A DNA stretch of 8,695 nt from Oscillospiraceae bacterium UBA6409. GTDB taxonomy: Bacteria > Bacillota > Clostridia > Oscillospirales > Oscillospiraceae. A program made the translations under genes and the position numbers. Shown here in pieces: positions 5,830 to 8,695 of the stretch. The notes under the pieces were generated by a model. The model searched no databases. It had not been told where the DNA came from and worked only from the letters and a program-made list of their open reading frames with translations. The stretch covers positions 1 to 8,695 of the forward strand of contig DJPP01000112.1 of the NCBI GenBank assembly GCA_002438575.1. Reading direction: 5' to 3'. The first letter of the stretch is position 1. Every line of letters begins with the position of its first letter.

Positions 5830-6549
5830 ATGGACACTGCAAGAGAAAATATCACAAGGGAAGTCGGCAGCCGCATCCGCTACGCCCGCAAAAGCCGGGG
5901 TATGTCGATGGACGAGCTGGCCCAGGCCATCTACAAGACCCGTTCGGCCATCTCCAAGTACGAGAACGGACAGATCTCCGTGGATATCGCCACGCTTTAC
6001 GACATCGCCAACGCCCTGAAGGTCAGCATCTATGATCTGCTGCACCGCAATACACCGGATATTGACCAGGAGTACAACGCGGAGGTGCCCGCCTTTTTCC
6101 GGGAGGTCTCCCAATTATATATGTACTTCTTCGACGGCCGGGTCAACCGCGCCCAGTGCACCGTGATCGATATATTCCCCACGGAGGAGAGCAGCACGGC
6201 CGAGGTGCTCATGTATATGAACATCAAGGACCTGGCCCACTACCGGGTCTGTGAGAGCACCTACCACGGCACCCTGACCCACTACGAGGCGTTCAGCGCC
6301 ATGCTGTTCCAGAATGACGATATGCCCATGGACAAATACCAGATCGGCATTCCCCAGCCCTATATGGACGACGACCGGAAGTGGGTGCTGACCTATGGCA
6401 TCTCCTGCCGCCCGCTGATGCCTACTGCCGCCAAGCGCCTTCTCAGCAAAAAGCCGCTTTCCATCGACAAGGCGCTGGTCCAGGAGCTGAAGATATCCAA
6501 GGAGGATATCCGCCTGATGAAGCATTATAATATGTTCGTCATGGTGTAG
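5830..6549 (+). CDS. XRE-family transcriptional regulator
   Basis: The 239-residue protein has an N-terminal HTH_XRE domain (about residues 13-71). The helix pair is visible in MSMDELAQAIYKTRSAISKY, followed by ENGQISVDIATLYDIANALK, the standard Cro/C1 form. Residues about 84-239 form a second domain rich in aromatic residues and methionine that I cannot assign to a named family; it may sense a ligand or form dimers. The ATG at 5830 is preceded by GAGG (5817-5820) with a 9-nt spacer and a consensus promoter. An in-frame TTG at 5749 is the -35 box itself and is not a start. The gene is divergent from the amidohydrolase operon, shares its palindrome-bearing control region and ends at its own terminator, so local control of that operon is likely. 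Whether it represses or activates is not visible. Confidence 0.9.
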   Translation: MDTARENITREVGSRIRYARKSRGMSMDELAQAIYKTRSAISKYENGQISVDIATLYDIANALKVSIYDLLHRNTPDIDQEYNAEVPAFFREVSQLYMYFFDGRVNRAQCTVIDIFPTEESSTAEVLMYMNIKDLAHYRVCESTYHGTLTHYEAFSAMLFQNDDMPMDKYQIGIPQPYMDDDRKWVLTYGISCRPLMPTAAKRLLSKKPLSIDKALVQELKISKEDIRLMKHYNMFVMV

Positions 6550-6589
6550 CCGGCATCGCCCGTTGTATCTGTATGAACAGTTTTACCCG

Positions 6590-6613
6590 AAAAGGACGCC
6601 CCGGCGTCCTTTT
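6590..6613 (+). terminator. Intrinsic terminator after the XRE gene
   Basis: AAAAGGACGCC (6590-6600) and GGCGTCCTTTT (6603-6613) form a perfect stem; the innermost pair must open to give a usable loop. It lies about 40 nt after the regulator stop and ends in four T, so it should isolate the regulator from the sigma-factor operon. Confidence 0.8.
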
Positions 6614-6755
6614 CCCATAGGGAAACGCGGTTTTTGAAAAAAATTTCGGTTTCCATGTCCGCATTTGCTCCGCTGCGCCGTTTACAGAGTGAAGACGCAG
6701 GACGGAGACACACTGTCGTCCGCACACAGCTGCAGCGCAGAAGGGAGGAGGGCCT
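6614..6755 (+). other. Leader region of the sigma-factor operon, no clear housekeeping promoter
   Basis: No gene is seen between the terminator and the sigma-factor start. The region has an AT-rich tract, TTTTTGAAAAAAATTTC (6631-6647), that stands out in a GC-rich neighbourhood. TTGAAA (6634-6639) could be a -35 box, but no fitting -10 follows at 16-18 bp. Transcription may depend on an alternative or self-made sigma factor. AGGAGG (6746-6751) is the ribosome binding site of the next gene. Confidence 0.4.
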
Positions 6756-7274
6756 ATGCTGCTCTATACCCAGACCATAGAGGATCCCCGGCAGGCCCGG
6801 CAGTTCGAGGACATATACACCGCCTGCCGGGGCCGTCTGCTGGCCCTGGCCCGCCGGAAGCTCTGCGGCGGCGCAGAGGCCGAGGACGCGGTGCACCAGG
6901 CGTTTCTGGCGCTGGCAGAGCACTTTCCGCGGCTGTGCCGCCTGCCCCGCCCCCAGCTGGAGGCGTATCTGGTGGTGGTCACGGAGCGCAAGTGCATCGA
7001 CTGCCTGCGGCAGCAGGCCCGCCGTGACGGCGCGCCCTTTGACGAGAACGCCGTTCTGGTCACGCCGCCGCCCTGCGGCGACCCGGTGGCCGACGCCATG
7101 GGGCGCCTGCCGCCCCGCTGCCGCGAGGCACTGCTGCTGCGCTACGGCTGCGGCTACAGCACCCGTGAGACGGCGTCCCTGCTGGAGCTGTCCTTTGCCG
7201 CGGCCCAGAAGCTCCTGCAGCGGGCCAAGGCCGCCCTGCGTACAGAACTGGAAAAGGAGGGCATATCTGTATGA
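6756..7274 (+). CDS. ECF-like RNA polymerase sigma factor
   Basis: The 172-residue protein has the two-domain layout of extracytoplasmic-function sigma factors, which redirect RNA polymerase to a small regulon. Region 2 spans about residues 16-90, with the EAEDAVHQAFLALAEHF helix (41-57) for core and -10 contacts. Region 4 spans about 112-166: RLPPRCREALLLRY, then GYSTRETASLLELS and QKLLQRAKAALR, the helix-turn-helix for the -35 box. A proline-rich linker (about 92-111) joins them. The ATG follows AGGAGG with a short 4-nt spacer; GGGAGG at 6743-6748 gives 7 nt. Its stop overlaps the next start as ATGA, so the pair is translationally coupled. The target promoters are unknown. Confidence 0.88.
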   Translation: MLLYTQTIEDPRQARQFEDIYTACRGRLLALARRKLCGGAEAEDAVHQAFLALAEHFPRLCRLPRPQLEAYLVVVTERKCIDCLRQQARRDGAPFDENAVLVTPPPCGDPVADAMGRLPPRCREALLLRYGCGYSTRETASLLELSFAAAQKLLQRAKAALRTELEKEGISV

Positions 7275-8134
7275 GCATCCTGCTCAATGAGGAAGCGCTG
7301 TGCTGTGGCGCGCGTCGGCTGGCTGTGCAGCTGGCGGCGGCGCTGCCGGAACCGGAGGATGATTTTTCCCCGGCCTTTCAGGCGGACATGACGGCGCTGA
7401 CGCGCCGTGTGACCCGCCGGCAGGCGGCCCGACGATGGGGGCAGCGTGCGGCGGCTGCCGCCCTGACGGCGCTGCTGGCCTTCGGCGCGGTGCTGGCGGC
7501 CAGTCCCACCGCCCGCGCGGCGGTCAGCCGCTGGTTCCTGCGGATGACCAGCGTGACCACGGTTTACGACATCACGCCGTCAGCGGAGGAGCCGACGCCG
7601 GGGGACTATACGCCTGCGGCCCCGGCGGGCTATACGCTGACAGGCGACTTTACCGGAGGCTATGACGGTGAAAAGGGGAATGGTGTCCGGGTGATGCGCT
7701 GGACCTCCGCGCAGGGGGATCTGCTGTTTGAAGCCGTGCCTCTGACCGGCAGCGCACAGATCCGCGCGGAACTCCGGGACGGAAGCACCGGCGGGATATA
7801 CAATACCGAGACCGGGCAGCGTCCTATGGGGGAAGAGGGAACGCCGGAGGGCTATGATGCAACGCCGGTGACGGTGCACGGCATCTCCGCGCGGCTGTAC
7901 CGCTTCGCCCCTGCGGGGCAGAGCGCTTCCCCGGCACGCCGCGGCTATGGCCTGTGGTTCTACCGCGGGGAGGACACGGCGCCGTTCCACTATGTGGCTG
8001 TACCGGCAGGCGCGTCGGCGCTGGTATGGGTGGATGAACAGGCCAACTGCCTGTTCCTGCTCACCGGCGGCGAGACACAGAGCGAGCTGCTGTCCGTGGC
8101 AGAGAGCGTGTATCAAAGCGAAAGGAGCGAATGA
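7271..8134 (+). CDS. Single-pass membrane protein with DUF4367-like domain, probable anti-sigma or sensor
   Basis: The 287-residue protein has a cytosolic N-terminus of about 57 residues, one membrane helix (about 59-77, alanine/leucine-rich) and a long exterior part. The exterior resembles DUF4367: a PAGYTLTGDF entry, a TVHGISARLYRF strand pair, a VWVDEQANCLFLLTG core and a final ELLSVAESV helix. DUF4367 proteins are commonly encoded beside ECF-like sigma factors in Clostridia. The start overlaps the sigma-factor stop by 4 nt, with AAAGGAGG (7253-7260) 10 nt upstream. Topology and coupling suggest that it holds or signals to the sigma factor. However, the N-terminus lacks the HxxxCxxC zinc motif of ZAS-type anti-sigma factors, so the mode of binding is open. 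A plain surface protein is the alternative. Confidence 0.78.
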   Translation: MSILLNEEALCCGARRLAVQLAAALPEPEDDFSPAFQADMTALTRRVTRRQAARRWGQRAAAAALTALLAFGAVLAASPTARAAVSRWFLRMTSVTTVYDITPSAEEPTPGDYTPAAPAGYTLTGDFTGGYDGEKGNGVRVMRWTSAQGDLLFEAVPLTGSAQIRAELRDGSTGGIYNTETGQRPMGEEGTPEGYDATPVTVHGISARLYRFAPAGQSASPARRGYGLWFYRGEDTAPFHYVAVPAGASALVWVDEQANCLFLLTGGETQSELLSVAESVYQSERSE

Positions 8135-8136
8135 AT

Positions 8137-8559
8137 ATGAAAAAGTATACTGTGATCGCGGCGCTGCTGGCCCTGCTTATGGCGCTGGCCGCCTGCGGCG
8201 TCCAGACCCTGCCCACCGATGAGGATGACGTACCGCCGGTGGAGGGAATCTCCCAGCCCGAGGAGGATGGGCAGACCGTTACCAAGGTGGTCTATGTCCC
8301 CATGTGGATGCAGGACTACTCCGTGGTGTACTACGACGCCGATCTGAACCGCACCGTTGAAAAGGGCGGCGACCTGACCGAGGAGGAGATCAACAGCCGG
8401 GAGGATATCGATCCCGCGCAGATGTACGGCGATGTGCTGGCCGAGCCCAACACGAAGGTGGAGTACGACCTCCATGGCTTCATCCAGAACATCTACTACC
8501 GGGGCGGCGACGGAAAATACTATTTGGACCCGGCCACCGCTGCCGCCATGCAGCCCTGA
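8137..8559 (+). CDS. Small lipoprotein of the sigma-factor operon, function unknown
   Basis: The 140-residue protein starts MKKYTVIAALLALLMALAAC, a lipoprotein signal peptide with lipobox LAAC and lipidated Cys20. The mature part (about 120 residues) is acidic and rich in Tyr and Asp/Glu, including YVPMWMQDYSVVYYDADLN. It shows no catalytic motif that I recognise and should sit on the outer face of the membrane. I chose the ATG at 8137, which is 9 nt after AAAGGAG (8121-8127). An ATG at 8131 overlaps the previous stop but leaves only 3 nt. It directly follows the DUF4367-like gene and precedes a terminator, so it is the last gene of the operon. It may be an effector or accessory sensor of that pathway. 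Confidence 0.82.
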   Translation: MKKYTVIAALLALLMALAACGVQTLPTDEDDVPPVEGISQPEEDGQTVTKVVYVPMWMQDYSVVYYDADLNRTVEKGGDLTEEEINSREDIDPAQMYGDVLAEPNTKVEYDLHGFIQNIYYRGGDGKYYLDPATAAAMQP

Positions 8560-8571
8560 CGTGCTGAGCGC

Positions 8572-8597
8572 AAAGGCCCGCCCCGCAGGGCCTTTTT
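8572..8597 (+). terminator. Intrinsic terminator between convergent operons
   Basis: AAAGGCCC (8572-8579) and GGGCCTTT (8588-8595) form a perfect 8-bp stem with an 8-nt loop, followed by a run ending TTTTT (8593-8597). It ends the sigma/lipoprotein operon 12 nt after its last stop. On the minus strand the stem ends in TTT, so it may also stop pyrG transcripts, which converge here. Confidence 0.88.
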
Positions 8598-8605
8598 GTG
8601 CCTCC

Positions 8606-8695
8606 TTATTGCTGCGCCAGTGCTGCGGCCACAAAGCCGCGGAACAGGGGATGGGGCCGGTCCGGCCGGCTCTTGAACTCCGGGTGGAACTGGCA
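8606..8695 (-). CDS. pyrG: CTP synthase, C-terminal end (partial)
   Basis: The last 29 residues of a minus-strand protein read CQFHPEFKSRPDRPHPLFRG, then FVAAALAQQ and TAA. This is the conserved end of CTP synthase, which makes CTP from UTP with glutamine as nitrogen donor. The HPE triplet supplies the His and Glu of the glutaminase catalytic triad in the class I glutamine amidotransferase domain. The rest of the gene lies beyond the right edge. It is a housekeeping gene, which supports a chromosomal location for this side of the window. Confidence 0.95.
   Translation of the reverse strand, partial: CQFHPEFKSRPDRPHPLFRGFVAAALAQQ

Noticed and set aside
8131..8136. Lipoprotein start at 8131, overlapping the previous stop
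   Set aside because: The AAAGGAG site would be only 3 nt away. The ATG at 8137 gives 9 nt and a standard MKK signal-peptide start.

Overview
The window looks like chromosomal DNA of a GC-rich gut Clostridium relative, probably Oscillospiraceae-like. This is inferred from the strong AGGAGG-type ribosome binding sites, a CCA-encoding tRNA-Cys end, the ECF sigma/DUF4367 pair, and protein sequences of Clostridia type. No species can be named from the sequence alone.

Left edge (1-722): the last 23 nt of a tRNA, most likely tRNA-Cys, are followed by a perfect 16-bp hairpin and then an AT-richer relic of a DNA methyltransferase on the minus strand. The relic is truncated at both ends, which suggests a decayed mobile element beside a tRNA gene. 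About 300 nt without a gene follow. They hold several dyads, including a likely minus-strand terminator (507-531) and a strongly structured GC-rich block (about 555-652).

Middle (723-6613): a minus-strand operon runs YtcJ-like metal-dependent amidohydrolase (5576-3930), RocB-like M20 metallopeptidase (3900-2239), AGCS-family Na+/amino-acid symporter (2114-723). Divergent from it on the plus strand is an XRE-family regulator (5830-6549) with a consensus promoter, TTGACA-17 bp-TATAAT. The operon has its own recognisable promoter, TTGCCA-17 bp-TATAAT, and the shared control region carries three short palindromes. The simplest reading is a locally regulated catabolic unit in which the two hydrolases release an amino acid from an amide or N-acyl conjugate and the symporter moves the amino acid. 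The substrate is unknown.

Right (6756-8597): a translationally coupled plus-strand operon encodes an ECF-like sigma factor, a single-pass membrane protein with a DUF4367-like exterior (probable anti-sigma or sensor), and a small lipoprotein. It ends at a strong intrinsic terminator. The final 90 nt are the 3' end of pyrG (CTP synthase) on the minus strand, convergent with that operon.
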